A stretch of 49,794 bases of DNA from Halieaceae bacterium (GTDB lineage: Bacteria; Pseudomonadota; Gammaproteobacteria; Pseudomonadales; Halieaceae), in contig JABHWT010000095.1 of NCBI GenBank assembly GCA_018657645.1, positions 1-49,794 on the forward strand. Reading direction: 5' to 3'. Below are positions 20,049 through 29,758 of this stretch, one piece after another. Position 1 is the first letter of the stretch, and each line of letters starts with the position of its first letter. The notes below the pieces were generated by a model. It saw nothing but the letters and a program-made list of their open reading frames with translations, was not told the origin of the DNA and made no database searches. The position numbers and the translations under genes are program-made.

Positions 20049-20273
20049 CCATAAAAGGTGCGGCCATGGACTCTATCAGTGATACCATTTCAGGCGATCC
20101 ATGCCCGCTATTATAAAGCAGCTAGCAACCCTATAGCCTTATCCTATATCAGGGTTTAGTCACTATATTCAGGCCAGTGGAGTCGCTGTAAATAAGTGAA
20201 AAAAAGCCTGCAGAATCCAAATTAAAACGCTATGATCCAAAGCACCAAACATATACCGGAGCGCGCCAATACA

Positions 20274-21134
20274 ATGAGATACGAAGCACCAGGTACAACG
20301 AAAGAAGCCGCCGCACTTCTGGAAAAGGAAAAAGGCAGCGTCCATGTTCTTGCGGGGGGGACTGATCTTATTGTTAGAATGAGGCTCGGACTTGTTGAGC
20401 CCGATCTGATAGTAGATATCAAGCATATCCCTACCATGCAGGCAATCACCGCCAGCGCCTCCGGCACGCGCATCGGCGCCGCCGTGTGCAATGCGAGACT
20501 CGGCGAGAACAAAGCGCTTAAAAAGGCCTGGCCCGGGGTGGTGGAAGCCGCTAATTTAATTGGATCTGATCAGGTGCAGAGCCGCTCCACAATAGCAGGT
20601 AACCTGTGCAATGCCTCCCCGGCCGCCGACAGTGTCCCAGCCCTGATCGCAGCGGGCGCCAAGGCAATCGTCGTCAGTAAAAACAAAAGGCGCACAGTGG
20701 CTGTTGAAAAGATTGTCTCGGGCCCAGGACAGACCTCTCTCGCCAGAGGAGAGGTCGTAGAAGCCATTACCCTACCCAAACGCCCTGCGCGTTCGGGAGA
20801 TGCCTATTTGAGACTAACCCCAAGAACGGAGATGGATATTGCAGTGGTGGGCGCGGGGGTTAGTCTGACCCTTGAAAGGGGTGTAGTCAAAACAGCACGC
20901 GTTGCGCTTGGCGCTGTTGCCCCTACCGCCATTCTGGTACCGGCCGCAGCCAGAGCGATAATCGGCACAAAGCTGGATGATGCGGCTCTGGACAAGCTTG
21001 CCGCGGCATGTTCCGCCAAATGTGACCCAATTACCGACAAACGCGGGACTATAGAATATAGAACCAAGGTTGCTGGCGTGCTGGGGAAACGCGCTGCCAA
21101 AATTGCCTTTCAACGTGCGGGAGGTGTCCTATGA
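20274..21134 (+). CDS. Xanthine dehydrogenase-family FAD-binding subunit (CoxM-like)
   Basis: MRYEAPGTTKEAAALLEKEKGSVHVLAGGTDLIVRMRLG, IAGNLCNASPAADSVPALIAAGA. Confidence 0.94.
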   Translation: MRYEAPGTTKEAAALLEKEKGSVHVLAGGTDLIVRMRLGLVEPDLIVDIKHIPTMQAITASASGTRIGAAVCNARLGENKALKKAWPGVVEAANLIGSDQVQSRSTIAGNLCNASPAADSVPALIAAGAKAIVVSKNKRRTVAVEKIVSGPGQTSLARGEVVEAITLPKRPARSGDAYLRLTPRTEMDIAVVGAGVSLTLERGVVKTARVALGAVAPTAILVPAAARAIIGTKLDDAALDKLAAACSAKCDPITDKRGTIEYRTKVAGVLGKRAAKIAFQRAGGVL

Positions 21135-21613
21135 GCGGCGTGCATGTTTCTACGACGATAAACGGAGACCCGGTAGAATTCGCCTGCCCTCAAGATGAGA
21201 CGCTGATCAATTCTCTACGCGACAGGGTCGGACTCACCGGAGTTAAGGAGGGGTGTGGTACAGGTGACTGCGGTGCGTGTAGCGTTACTCTCGATGGCCG
21301 TTTGGTCTGCTCCTGCCTTGTTTTAAGTGCCGAGGTAAATGGCAAAGAAATTGCCACCGTCGAGGGCATGGTAGAGGACGGTAAACTCCACCCACTGCAA
21401 CAGCAATTCATTGAGCACGCAGCACTGCAGTGCGGTATTTGCACACCCGGCATTCTGGTTGCGGCCAAGGTACTCCTCGAGCGCAATCCAAACCCATCGG
21501 AGGAGGAAATTCGCTATGCGCTGGCGGGCAATTTATGCCGGTGCACGGGTTACGACAAAATTGTGCGAGCAGTTCAAGCTGCAGGCAAGGAAATGAGAAA
21601 AAAAAGTCGGTAG
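21131..21613 (+). CDS. Xanthine dehydrogenase-family [2Fe-2S] subunit (CoxS-like)
   Basis: GVKEGCGTGDCGACSVTLDGRLVCSC; LQCGICTPGILVAAK; LAGNLCRCTGYDKIVRAV. ATGA overlap with the preceding gene. Confidence 0.97.
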   Translation: MSGVHVSTTINGDPVEFACPQDETLINSLRDRVGLTGVKEGCGTGDCGACSVTLDGRLVCSCLVLSAEVNGKEIATVEGMVEDGKLHPLQQQFIEHAALQCGICTPGILVAAKVLLERNPNPSEEEIRYALAGNLCRCTGYDKIVRAVQAAGKEMRKKSR

Positions 21614-21687
21614 GCCATTTGTCATCGATAACAAACGACCAACAATGGCGAAAAAGCACATAGCAAATTCGGAGACAGGAACCTGAC

Positions 21688-23937
21688 ATGGGACACGACA
21701 GCACATACACGAACCAGAAATTCAAGGTTGTTGGCACACGGGTGAACAGGCCGGACGGCGTTGATAAAGTCACCGGCCGCGCCAAGTACGGTGCCGATGC
21801 CTACGCGCCAGGTCAACTGGTTGGGCTGTTCCTACGCTCTCCCCATGCCCACGCGAAGATCAAGAAAATCGACGTATCAAAAGCAGAGAAACTGGATGGC
21901 GTAAAAGCCATTATCACAAGTGCAGATCTACCAGACCTGACAGGGGACGATCGTGATCTAACGGACATCCTGGAAAATTGCATGGCCCGGGGCAGAGCGC
22001 TTTATGATGGGCACGCGGTTGCGGCGGTTGCAGCAATCGATATGCAAACAGCCAAAAAGGCCTTGAAGCTCATTAAGATAAGCTACCAGAAATTACCGCA
22101 TGTTACCGATGTAGATCAGGCCATGGAACCAGGCGCACCCATTATTCACGATTTTGTTCGAGACAGGAAAACCGGCAAACCAAGCAATGTCTGCAAAATA
22201 TCGCAGTTTGGCCACGGTGATGTCGAGGCCGGTTTTGCAGAGGCCGATGTTATTATCGAAAAAACATTCAAAACCGAACAAACCCACCAGGGCTATATAG
22301 AGCCGCACGCCTGCCTTGCTAATATCAGCTCTGATAATACGGGCGAGCTGTGGGTAACAACGCAGGGGCATTTCGGTTTCCGTAGCACCTGCGCTGAACT
22401 GCTCGGAATGGATGTAGCAAAGCTCAAGGTAACGTCGTCCGAAATCGGCGGTGGTTTTGGTGGCAAAACACATGTCTGGATAGAACCTATCGCCCTGGCA
22501 CTGTCCCGAAAAGCAAACCGACCGGTGAAAGTAGTGATGAGCCGAGACGAAGTTTTTCGCGCCAGCGGCCCCACAAGCGCCACTTCAATTGATGTTAAAA
22601 TCGGCGCCAAAAAAGATGGCACGATTACCGGAGCAACCGCAGACCTTCGCTATACCAATGGCGCCTTTCCTGGGTTCTGGGCCATGCTGGGGAGCATGAT
22701 CTCCTTCGCCTGTTACGATATTAAGCATGTAAAGTCTATCGGTTACGACGTGATTGTAAACCGGCCCAAGGTTGCCGCCTATCGCGCGCCGTCAGCTCCC
22801 ATGCCGGCTTTCGCAATAGAGAGCGTGATGGACTTGATAGCGGCGGAACTAAAGATGAAGCCCATCGAGCTTCGCATTAAAAATGCAGCCAAAGAAGGCA
22901 CCCGGGCATCCTATGGACCAACCTATGGTCCGATTGGCATTGGCCCAACCCTGGACGCGGCCAAAAACCACCCACATATGCGCGCCAGGCTCAAGAAAAA
23001 CCAGGGCCGGGGAGTCGCCTGTGGTTTCTGGTTTAACTTTGGGGGCCAGACCTGCGTTGACCTTAACATTGGTATTGACGGCAGCGTAAATCTGATTGTG
23101 GGCACAGTAGATGTTGGCGGTTCCAGAGCTTCACTGGCGCTCATTGCGGCAGAGGAACTGGGTATTCCCTACGAACAGGTCAGAGCAAATGTAGGAGATA
23201 CCGCGTCTCTTGGTCACAATGATATGACCGACGGTAGCAGAGGAACGTTCTCCTCTGGCATGGCCACTATTTTCGCTGCACGCAATGCCATTACCGTGTT
23301 GCGTGAGCGGGCAGCCAAAACCTGGGACATTCCTCTTGAATCCGTCATCTGGAAAGAGGGCGCTGCCAGGGCAACAGGCAAAGGCAACAGCAATCGCCCG
23401 CCCCTTTCCCTGAAAGAACTGGCTGCTTCGGCCCCCAATACAGGTGGACCAATTGCCGGTCACAACGAAGTGGTAGCCGACAACGCCGGCGTCTCTTTTG
23501 CCAGCCACATCTGTGATGTCGAAGTGGATCCGGAAACCGGTGTCACCAAGGTGATTCGCTACACCGTTATCCAGGATGCGGGCAAGGCTGTTCACCCGGA
23601 TTATGTCGAGGGTCAGCTTCAGGGCGGTGCGGCTCAGGGAATTGGTTGGGCGCTGAATGAGGAATACGTTTATGGGGATGATGGGTGTTTACAGAATCCA
23701 GGTTTCCTGGATTATCGCATTCCTGTGTGCTCGGACTTACCGTTTATCGATACACAGATACTTGAAATCCCTAACCCAGATCACCCCTATGGCATTCGGG
23801 GTGTGGGCGAAACATCGATTGTCCCCCCCCTTGCTGCCATCGGCAACGCGGTGTCCAATGCCGTAGGTGTGCGAATGAATCACACACCCATGTCACCCAT
23901 TCGAATACTGAAGGCAATTGAAGACTCAAAGGCATAG
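21688..23937 (+). CDS. Xanthine dehydrogenase-family molybdopterin-binding subunit (CoxL-like, not form I CODH)
   Basis: VNRPDGVDKVTGRAKYGADAYAPGQLVGLFLRSPHAHA, GGGFGGKTHVWIEP, AAYRAPSAPMPAFAIES, GIRGVGETSIVPPLAAIGNAV. Confidence 0.95.
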   Translation: MGHDSTYTNQKFKVVGTRVNRPDGVDKVTGRAKYGADAYAPGQLVGLFLRSPHAHAKIKKIDVSKAEKLDGVKAIITSADLPDLTGDDRDLTDILENCMARGRALYDGHAVAAVAAIDMQTAKKALKLIKISYQKLPHVTDVDQAMEPGAPIIHDFVRDRKTGKPSNVCKISQFGHGDVEAGFAEADVIIEKTFKTEQTHQGYIEPHACLANISSDNTGELWVTTQGHFGFRSTCAELLGMDVAKLKVTSSEIGGGFGGKTHVWIEPIALALSRKANRPVKVVMSRDEVFRASGPTSATSIDVKIGAKKDGTITGATADLRYTNGAFPGFWAMLGSMISFACYDIKHVKSIGYDVIVNRPKVAAYRAPSAPMPAFAIESVMDLIAAELKMKPIELRIKNAAKEGTRASYGPTYGPIGIGPTLDAAKNHPHMRARLKKNQGRGVACGFWFNFGGQTCVDLNIGIDGSVNLIVGTVDVGGSRASLALIAAEELGIPYEQVRANVGDTASLGHNDMTDGSRGTFSSGMATIFAARNAITVLRERAAKTWDIPLESVIWKEGAARATGKGNSNRPPLSLKELAASAPNTGGPIAGHNEVVADNAGVSFASHICDVEVDPETGVTKVIRYTVIQDAGKAVHPDYVEGQLQGGAAQGIGWALNEEYVYGDDGCLQNPGFLDYRIPVCSDLPFIDTQILEIPNPDHPYGIRGVGETSIVPPLAAIGNAVSNAVGVRMNHTPMSPIRILKAIEDSKA

Positions 23938-23961
23938 AGCGTTCTAGCGAATACCCGGACC

Positions 23962-24207
23962 ATGTTGAGCGTTAGCCTGACAGGTGCACTCCGATCCGCC
24001 GTTGGAGGTGCGGAGTGCGTTCAAATCCAGGCAAGCTCGATCCGCGAATTGATTTCCAATTTGTCCGATCAGTATCCTAATATAAGGCAGCATATTGATA
24101 CCGGCATAGCCGTAGCTATCGATGGCAAGATCTATCGGGATAATTGGGATGTTGAAATTTCAGCAGATGCCGAGGTGTTTCTACTACCTCGCATACAGGG
24201 CGGCTAG
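23962..24207 (+). CDS. MoaD/ThiS-family sulfur carrier-like protein
   Basis: 81 aa with beta-grasp-like pattern, ...AEVFLLPRIQGG ending in the C-terminal diglycine; directly downstream of the Mo-hydroxylase large subunit. Confidence 0.85.
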   Translation: MLSVSLTGALRSAVGGAECVQIQASSIRELISNLSDQYPNIRQHIDTGIAVAIDGKIYRDNWDVEISADAEVFLLPRIQGG

Positions 24208-24230
24208 TCCGGATGGACACTCAGTGATGT

Positions 24231-26162
24231 TCAGTCTAATTCGGTCGCCGCGCGATGTCCCTGCTCCACCGCCGCCTCAAACATCGCATTGGCGGCTGCA
24301 TCGGCATTGGCTATAGCAATGCGACCATAGGGCTTACGGGCCTTCATGTGGGGATAGCGAGGGTCGTCATCGTCCTCATAGACCGTATCGAATAGCGGGT
24401 TGTACCAGTATGCATAACCATGAGCCCATCGATTGACGGTGATACCCTGGATGTCCCTGGCCGGGTCAAAACCACCCTCTTGCAGCATGCTGGAGAGTTG
24501 GACGCGAACATGGCGTTCGATGGTTTCAAAGGAAGTAGACAGCAGTTCCTGGCGACCGAGGCGGTACTGCTCCCGCGCCGTTAACCCTTCATTCGAGCGA
24601 TGGGGAAATCGCTCCATGTGCACAACAGCAGGCTCATCGGGACCGCCACTAAACGCATAGCCACCCAGGCTAACGGGGAAATCGAGTGCGGCATTAATAT
24701 GGTAACTACCGGGTGCGACCACAGCGCCAATGCCAAGCCTCTTCCAGGCCTGCCAATTACGCAATGCAACGTTGGTGTACAGAATAGGTATTTTAACCTG
24801 AAAGGCCAGCGCCTCGCGCTGGGCTTTGGGTAGCTCGGGACACAGGTGGGGAATAATCGAGTTGTTGCAAGCCAGCACGCAATTGCGCGCCTGGACTCGA
24901 AAAGCCCGGCCACCGCGCACATAGGAAACATGCACCTTAGCGGCCGACCTGAGGTCCCCTTCGTGCGCTACCCGGGTGACCGTGCTGTTGAGCCGCAAGC
25001 GTACAGAAGATGTTTCCAGATCGAGCTTTGCATAATCAAACTTTGCCAGAACAACGTCCTCCATGGTGTTGCCCCCGGCAACAGTCGGAATCAATCGACG
25101 TACCAGCAGTCGAGCAATCGAGGCATTACCATCTGGAAAGTGATGGATATACGGCTCGTCCTCCTCCCCGCCTGGCAATCCCGCTGCATCCCAGCCCGGT
25201 AAACCATTGTATCCGATGGCACTTAGCGCAGTAGCGGACTCGATACCAACACCTGAATCGGCAGCCAGGTCCTGTAGTAGCGCAAAAACTTCCGGCTCAC
25301 GGATCCCCAGATGCTTGCTCAGAAAATCTCTATAGCTAATGCTGTAAAGATAGCGCCACTTTTTGGCACCACTAATTTCTGGCATTTGATCTTCATCTGT
25401 AAGCAACAAGCGCTTGAGTTCTCGCTTGGCGGCCTTTGAAATTGGCATCTTCTGCACGGCCTGTTGTATGGACAATGGCGACGGAGCGACGGGCAGATAG
25501 CCTTCGAACACTCCCAGATCAATCGGCACTACCCGGTCGCTGCCCCACTTCTCGCGATTAAAATGAACGCCTGCGCCAAGCCCATGCCGCCTGAGAAAGT
25601 CCCGGTCGTAGGCTTTGTTAAATTTCTTCGTATCAACGCCGAGATCTTTCAGCAGTCCCTTGACCACCGCACTGTAACCCGAGGGTTCCTCTAAAGTCTG
25701 AGCCCCACCGTACCCGACAAGTGTACGACCACCCAGCTGGAACTCATTGCGTTTGGCGTGACCGCCAAAATCGTCGTGATTATCGACAATCAGGACCTGT
25801 GCCTGCGGATACCGCTTGCGATAAAAATGCGCTGCTGCCAGGCCACTAATTCCCGCACCTACCACCACCAGGTCATAGAGTACGCCATCGGAGTCCTGGA
25901 CCGCCCCCCAATCGCGCCTGCCCTGCCGTCCCAACTGATGAGCGACCTCAAAGGACCCGACATGGTTTCCCCGCAGGCCGCCAAGGGCCGGTGGATAAAT
26001 GTCCGCCGGTGAGGGCACACTGCCTCCCCGGGGTGTAAATGCTTGTCCGGCGCCCAAAGCGGGAGGCAATATTGCTCCCGCAGTCAGAGCGCCCACGCCA
26101 TGCAGCAAATCCCTGCGTGAAATTCGCCTATGCATTCCCAGCTCACGATCGGACGGGCTCAT
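24231..26162 (-). CDS. NAD(P)/FAD-binding oxidoreductase with predicted Tat signal
   Basis: MHRRISRRDLLHGVGALTAGAILPPALGAG Tat-like leader; LYDLVVVGAGISGLAAAHFYRKRYPQAQVLIVDNHDDFGGHAKRNEF dinucleotide-binding motif. Confidence 0.88.
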   Translation of the reverse strand: MSPSDRELGMHRRISRRDLLHGVGALTAGAILPPALGAGQAFTPRGGSVPSPADIYPPALGGLRGNHVGSFEVAHQLGRQGRRDWGAVQDSDGVLYDLVVVGAGISGLAAAHFYRKRYPQAQVLIVDNHDDFGGHAKRNEFQLGGRTLVGYGGAQTLEEPSGYSAVVKGLLKDLGVDTKKFNKAYDRDFLRRHGLGAGVHFNREKWGSDRVVPIDLGVFEGYLPVAPSPLSIQQAVQKMPISKAAKRELKRLLLTDEDQMPEISGAKKWRYLYSISYRDFLSKHLGIREPEVFALLQDLAADSGVGIESATALSAIGYNGLPGWDAAGLPGGEEDEPYIHHFPDGNASIARLLVRRLIPTVAGGNTMEDVVLAKFDYAKLDLETSSVRLRLNSTVTRVAHEGDLRSAAKVHVSYVRGGRAFRVQARNCVLACNNSIIPHLCPELPKAQREALAFQVKIPILYTNVALRNWQAWKRLGIGAVVAPGSYHINAALDFPVSLGGYAFSGGPDEPAVVHMERFPHRSNEGLTAREQYRLGRQELLSTSFETIERHVRVQLSSMLQEGGFDPARDIQGITVNRWAHGYAYWYNPLFDTVYEDDDDPRYPHMKARKPYGRIAIANADAAANAMFEAAVEQGHRAATELD

Positions 26163-26464
26163 AAAATCCCTAACCCTTGAGGGCACACCGAAGCAATGCA
26201 GTTTGCTACTGACATTTTTCTCTACCCTCTATCTGAATCCCATCGGCACTAAGACTCAAGTATAGGCTTTCAATCCCAAGCAGTCTTCTGTTGCCACACG
26301 GGGATTGTATTGCAGGGAACCCTCGATGATCTTCTCTGCCTATGCGCCCGCAGGAGAAGGTAGTAGACAAACACTGTTGTGTTTTCTCACTATCTATTCC
26401 AATCTCTCTCCTGTATAGGTACTCTTACTTCTCGCTGCATCTGTTATCGCCAAAGGAGGCAACT

Positions 26465-26731
26465 GTGGCAGGTGGTTTTGCCAAAGATGGCGCGGTACAG
26501 GAACAAATCGATGCCAGTTTGGCAGACGAGGTCAACCGGGCTCGAAGTCGTCTACCTCAAGGAGAAAGCCCACGCCTGTGTGATAACTGCGACGCTACCA
26601 TTCCCGAGGGCCGGCGAAAAGTTATGCCCGGTGTACGCCTTTGTATCGATTGCCAGGAAGCACATGACCAGGAGCAGGCCTCCTTTGCCGGCTATAACCG
26701 CAGGGGAAGTAAAGACAGCCAATTGAGGTAA
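26465..26731 (+). CDS. ybiI: DksA/TraR C4-type zinc finger protein, YbiI-like
   Basis: CDNCDATIPEGRRKVMPGVRLCIDCQEAHD zinc finger; C-terminus GYNRRGSKDSQLR as I recall it for E. coli YbiI. GTG start preceded by AAAGGAGG SD. Confidence 0.88.
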   Translation: MAGGFAKDGAVQEQIDASLADEVNRARSRLPQGESPRLCDNCDATIPEGRRKVMPGVRLCIDCQEAHDQEQASFAGYNRRGSKDSQLR

Positions 26732-26736
26732 GGTGC

Positions 26737-27183
26737 TCAGGGCGCCAGGGTCTCGGTGTGACCATCGACAGAAACCACCTGTCCTGAGATTTTGGCGCCG
26801 GCCGGCGACGCCAAAAAGGTTGCCATTGAGGCGACATCATCGGCTTCGACCCAGGTTTTCATTGAAACGCCCCGTACATAGCTCTGCCGCACCTGCTTCT
26901 CTGGAATACCCCGGACAGCTGCCTCGTTGGTGACCACCCGGTCCATTCGATTACCTTCCACCGCGCCCGGGCAAATGGCGTTTACCCGCACACCATACGG
27001 TCCCAACTCCATTGCCAGAGTCTTGGTCATGCCCACTATTGCCCACTTCGCGGCGGCATAGGGACCTCTGTACGGATACCCCATAACTCCCGCGGTGGAT
27101 GACGTGAATAACAAAATACCGTGTTCCTGCACCTTCATGAGTTTGGCCGCTCGATATTCTCTCACAGCCTACTGCGTTGAAAA
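26737..27183 (-). pseudogene. N-terminally truncated (and probably frameshifted) SDR remnant
   Basis: ORF 26737..27165 holds only the C-terminal part: LLFTSSTAGVMGYPYRGPYAAAKWAIVGMTKTLAMELGPYGVRVNAICPGAVEG...SGQVVSVDGHTE. The Rossmann TGxxxGxG and NNAG segments are absent. A TAG lies two codons before the GTG start. 27183 is an approximate upstream limit. Confidence 0.75.
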
Positions 27184-27189
27184 AAAACC

Positions 27190-28749
27190 TTACTCCGAAA
27201 AAACAGGGAGCAATTCTGTGCTCAACGACCAATCGTCGCCAAACCTCTGTCTAAATTTCTCGGGGTATGAAATAGTGCCCTTACTGGTTCCTCCATTCCA
27301 CAAGTCATACTTTGGGTTCGAGTACGTTGTATAGAAGGCCCGCAGGCGCGCATTCAAATCGGCAATAATGGATTCGTGCTCCACACTACTAATCAAATTC
27401 ACTCTTTGCTCTGGATCGGCAAACATATCGTAGAGTGCATCACCACCGAAGTCCCTGTCCATCCGTTTCCAATAGGCATAGCGCTGGGTGCGTATGGCAC
27501 GCGTTTCAGTTTGCTCATAGAATATAGCGTCATGTATTTTATTGAAATCAGCTGCACCCAGCATACTGGTAAAACTCTTGCCAGGAGACCCTTTAAGCTC
27601 TTGATCAACGCCCGCAAGTTCCAGAATAGTAACGGGTATATCATATTGTCCTACCAATTCATCAATAACCTTCCCCTTCGAATTTCCCGGCATATGTACT
27701 ATCAGCGGAATGTGTAATGCGGTTTCCTGAAGCGTTGAGGGCTGACTCAATACGGTATGCGTCCAGAGACCTTGCTGGCCGTAATAAGTCCCTTGATCAG
27801 CACTGTAAATTACAATTGTATTATCATCGAGTCCGCGTTGATCAAGCGCATTCAGTAGACGACCTACATTATCATCGACCAGGGTATTTTGTGATGCCAT
27901 GTTGGCCCTTGTAGCCTGATCTCCCACCATATTTCCAATCACCATCTTTATGATTCGATTCAAAAAGGCTCCATCTTCATTACTCTTGGCAAAGCTGACA
28001 AGCTGCTCGATATAATTCTTGCTCACAGCCTCACCGGGGAAAGAGCTGAGTGTCCTGTGTTCGTAATAAGCATAATGTCGATTTCTGGCCGGGCCCATAT
28101 TCGTGGGAGGATCCATATAGGGGCCATCGAATGAGACCTGCAGAAAAAACGGTTTATCATCCTTCCTGAGTTGCTGAATATACTCAACTGCCTTGTCGCC
28201 GAAGTAATCGACCATATGCCGACCTTCAATTTCTGATACATCACCGTTTTCTATAATCGTGTTTTTCCAAAAGTCAGTTGTATGACCACTGGCAAAAGTC
28301 ATCCAGTGATCAAAGCCCAAGGGTGCCTGCCAGGGCTGACCAAGATGCCACTTTCCGATCATGGCCGTTTTATATCCGTTTCGTTTGAGCGTATAGGGCA
28401 CGCTCCGAAATTCTGCTATGGCAGACCACTCTCGAGGTAAAGCTGCCATCTCCTCGTCGTTCAACCAGTCGTGCAGGCCGTGTTGCGACGGCATCAACCC
28501 CGTCATTAATGTCGCTCGTGTGGGCGAGCACATGCCATTTGCAGCAAAAGCACGGGTAAACTTCACCCCGGTTTCAGCAAGCCTATCAATGTGGGGCGTT
28601 TTAATATCCGGGTTGCCGTAGGCGCCGATTAAACCTGCGTGTTGGTTATCTGCCAGGATGAATAGGATATTGGGCTTTTGAGTAGCTGCAAGCGCAGACA
28701 TTGAAAACAAAAAAATAGCACTACCGGCTAGCGTTATTCCTTTTCCCAT
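27190..28749 (-). CDS. Type I (formylglycine) sulfatase, exported
   Basis: Signal peptide MGKGITLAGSAIFLFSMSALAA; KPNILFILADNQHAGLIGAYGNPDIKTPHIDRLAETGVKFTRAFAANGMCSPTRATLMTG with CxPxR motif; GKWHLG. Confidence 0.94.
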   Translation of the reverse strand: MGKGITLAGSAIFLFSMSALAATQKPNILFILADNQHAGLIGAYGNPDIKTPHIDRLAETGVKFTRAFAANGMCSPTRATLMTGLMPSQHGLHDWLNDEEMAALPREWSAIAEFRSVPYTLKRNGYKTAMIGKWHLGQPWQAPLGFDHWMTFASGHTTDFWKNTIIENGDVSEIEGRHMVDYFGDKAVEYIQQLRKDDKPFFLQVSFDGPYMDPPTNMGPARNRHYAYYEHRTLSSFPGEAVSKNYIEQLVSFAKSNEDGAFLNRIIKMVIGNMVGDQATRANMASQNTLVDDNVGRLLNALDQRGLDDNTIVIYSADQGTYYGQQGLWTHTVLSQPSTLQETALHIPLIVHMPGNSKGKVIDELVGQYDIPVTILELAGVDQELKGSPGKSFTSMLGAADFNKIHDAIFYEQTETRAIRTQRYAYWKRMDRDFGGDALYDMFADPEQRVNLISSVEHESIIADLNARLRAFYTTYSNPKYDLWNGGTSKGTISYPEKFRQRFGDDWSLSTELLPVFSE

Positions 28750-28800
28750 TTCCACACTCTCTGTCGTATGAGCATTCGTTCTCAGCGGAGCCATAGTAGG

Positions 28801-29523
28801 TCAACATCGACCATAAACGCCGATACTCTCTTGCACCCGTTCCGTATACGCCTGGAGTGCCTTATAGTCCCGTGCTATTTCAGTCACCCATGTGCCGGGT
28901 TGGTTGTCGTAAATACCCGCCATCATACCGGCAATGGTAAAATCAAAAACACCCGGCGACTCACCAAACAGAAATCCGGTTTCGGGGAGTGCTGCCTGCA
29001 GCGCATCCAGATCCCGCAAAGCAAATCCTCTTTGCTCCTCCAGTGTATGCCTGCCTAGTCCCTGGAGATTGTAGGTGGCCTGAACTTGTTTCCTGGCGCC
29101 TCTGGCGGCAATAATACGAATGGGCCAGGGTATGAATCCAAAAAAGCCTGTGACAATATTTGGCCACCACTCATCGTCCAACCAACGACTTGCAACCATA
29201 ATCCAATACAGGTGGTCCTCGGCCAAACGGGACAATGCAACGCCCCTTGCCTTTTGTTCGGGGGTTAAATTTCTATAGACGCCGCCTTGTGTCAGTGCTT
29301 CCAGATATTCACAGATGAGCTCAGAATCCGCAATAACAGTATCTCCATCAATCATATATGGCAGTTTCCCTTTGGGTGCTTTTCTGGGATCTCCGAGGGT
29401 CGACATTTCATATTCCAAGCCAAGGTCTTTCAGTAGCATTTCAGCTTTGAGGCAAAATGGGCTTACATTTCGCATGCCGAAAGCCGGGGGCAGGGTGACA
29501 AGTTCAAGCATGACTAACTCCAT
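28801..29523 (-). CDS. Glutathione S-transferase-like family protein
   Basis: VSPFCLKAEMLLKDLGLEYEM...PKGKLPYMIDGDTVIADSELICEYLEALTQ (thioredoxin-like N-domain); C-terminal DFTIAGMMAGI. ATG at 29523 or 29511. Confidence 0.82.
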   Translation of the reverse strand: MELVMLELVTLPPAFGMRNVSPFCLKAEMLLKDLGLEYEMSTLGDPRKAPKGKLPYMIDGDTVIADSELICEYLEALTQGGVYRNLTPEQKARGVALSRLAEDHLYWIMVASRWLDDEWWPNIVTGFFGFIPWPIRIIAARGARKQVQATYNLQGLGRHTLEEQRGFALRDLDALQAALPETGFLFGESPGVFDFTIAGMMAGIYDNQPGTWVTEIARDYKALQAYTERVQESIGVYGRC

Positions 29524-29655
29524 GTTGGGTGGGCATAGGGGCACATCACAAGCCTGCGTGCGGTCGCAGTGGCGCAAATACGATTAGCCTATATGTATGT
29601 ATAGCAAAGTCCTTGGCCAAATTCCAATTCACTAAGCTCGCTCTGAATTGAAGTA

Positions 29656-29758
29656 AGGTCTGCCGAGATGGTGGGGCTACAACTTTCGGCGATTAGACCT
29701 GCCCGCTAGCGACTGAAACCCCACGCCCTTTAGTGGGCTATGCTAAAGGGATAGTCGC
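29656..29758. other. Two consecutive nested inverted-repeat structures in a divergent intergenic region (candidate structured RNA/regulatory element)
   Basis: Stem A: AGGTCT (29656-29661)/AGACCT (29695-29700) enclosing GCCGA/TCGGC (29662-29666/29686-29690). Stem B: GCGACT (29709-29714)/AGTCGC (29753-29758) enclosing CCCTTTAG (29726-29733)/CTAAAGGG (29743-29750). Confidence 0.5.

Noticed and set aside
20274-23937. Aerobic carbon monoxide dehydrogenase (form I)
   Set aside because: Large subunit lacks AYxCSFR; it reads AYRAPSAP, typical of other xanthine-dehydrogenase-family enzymes.
26737-27165. Intact short SDR gene
   Set aside because: Lacks the cofactor-binding N-terminal half, with an in-frame stop just upstream; treated as a remnant.
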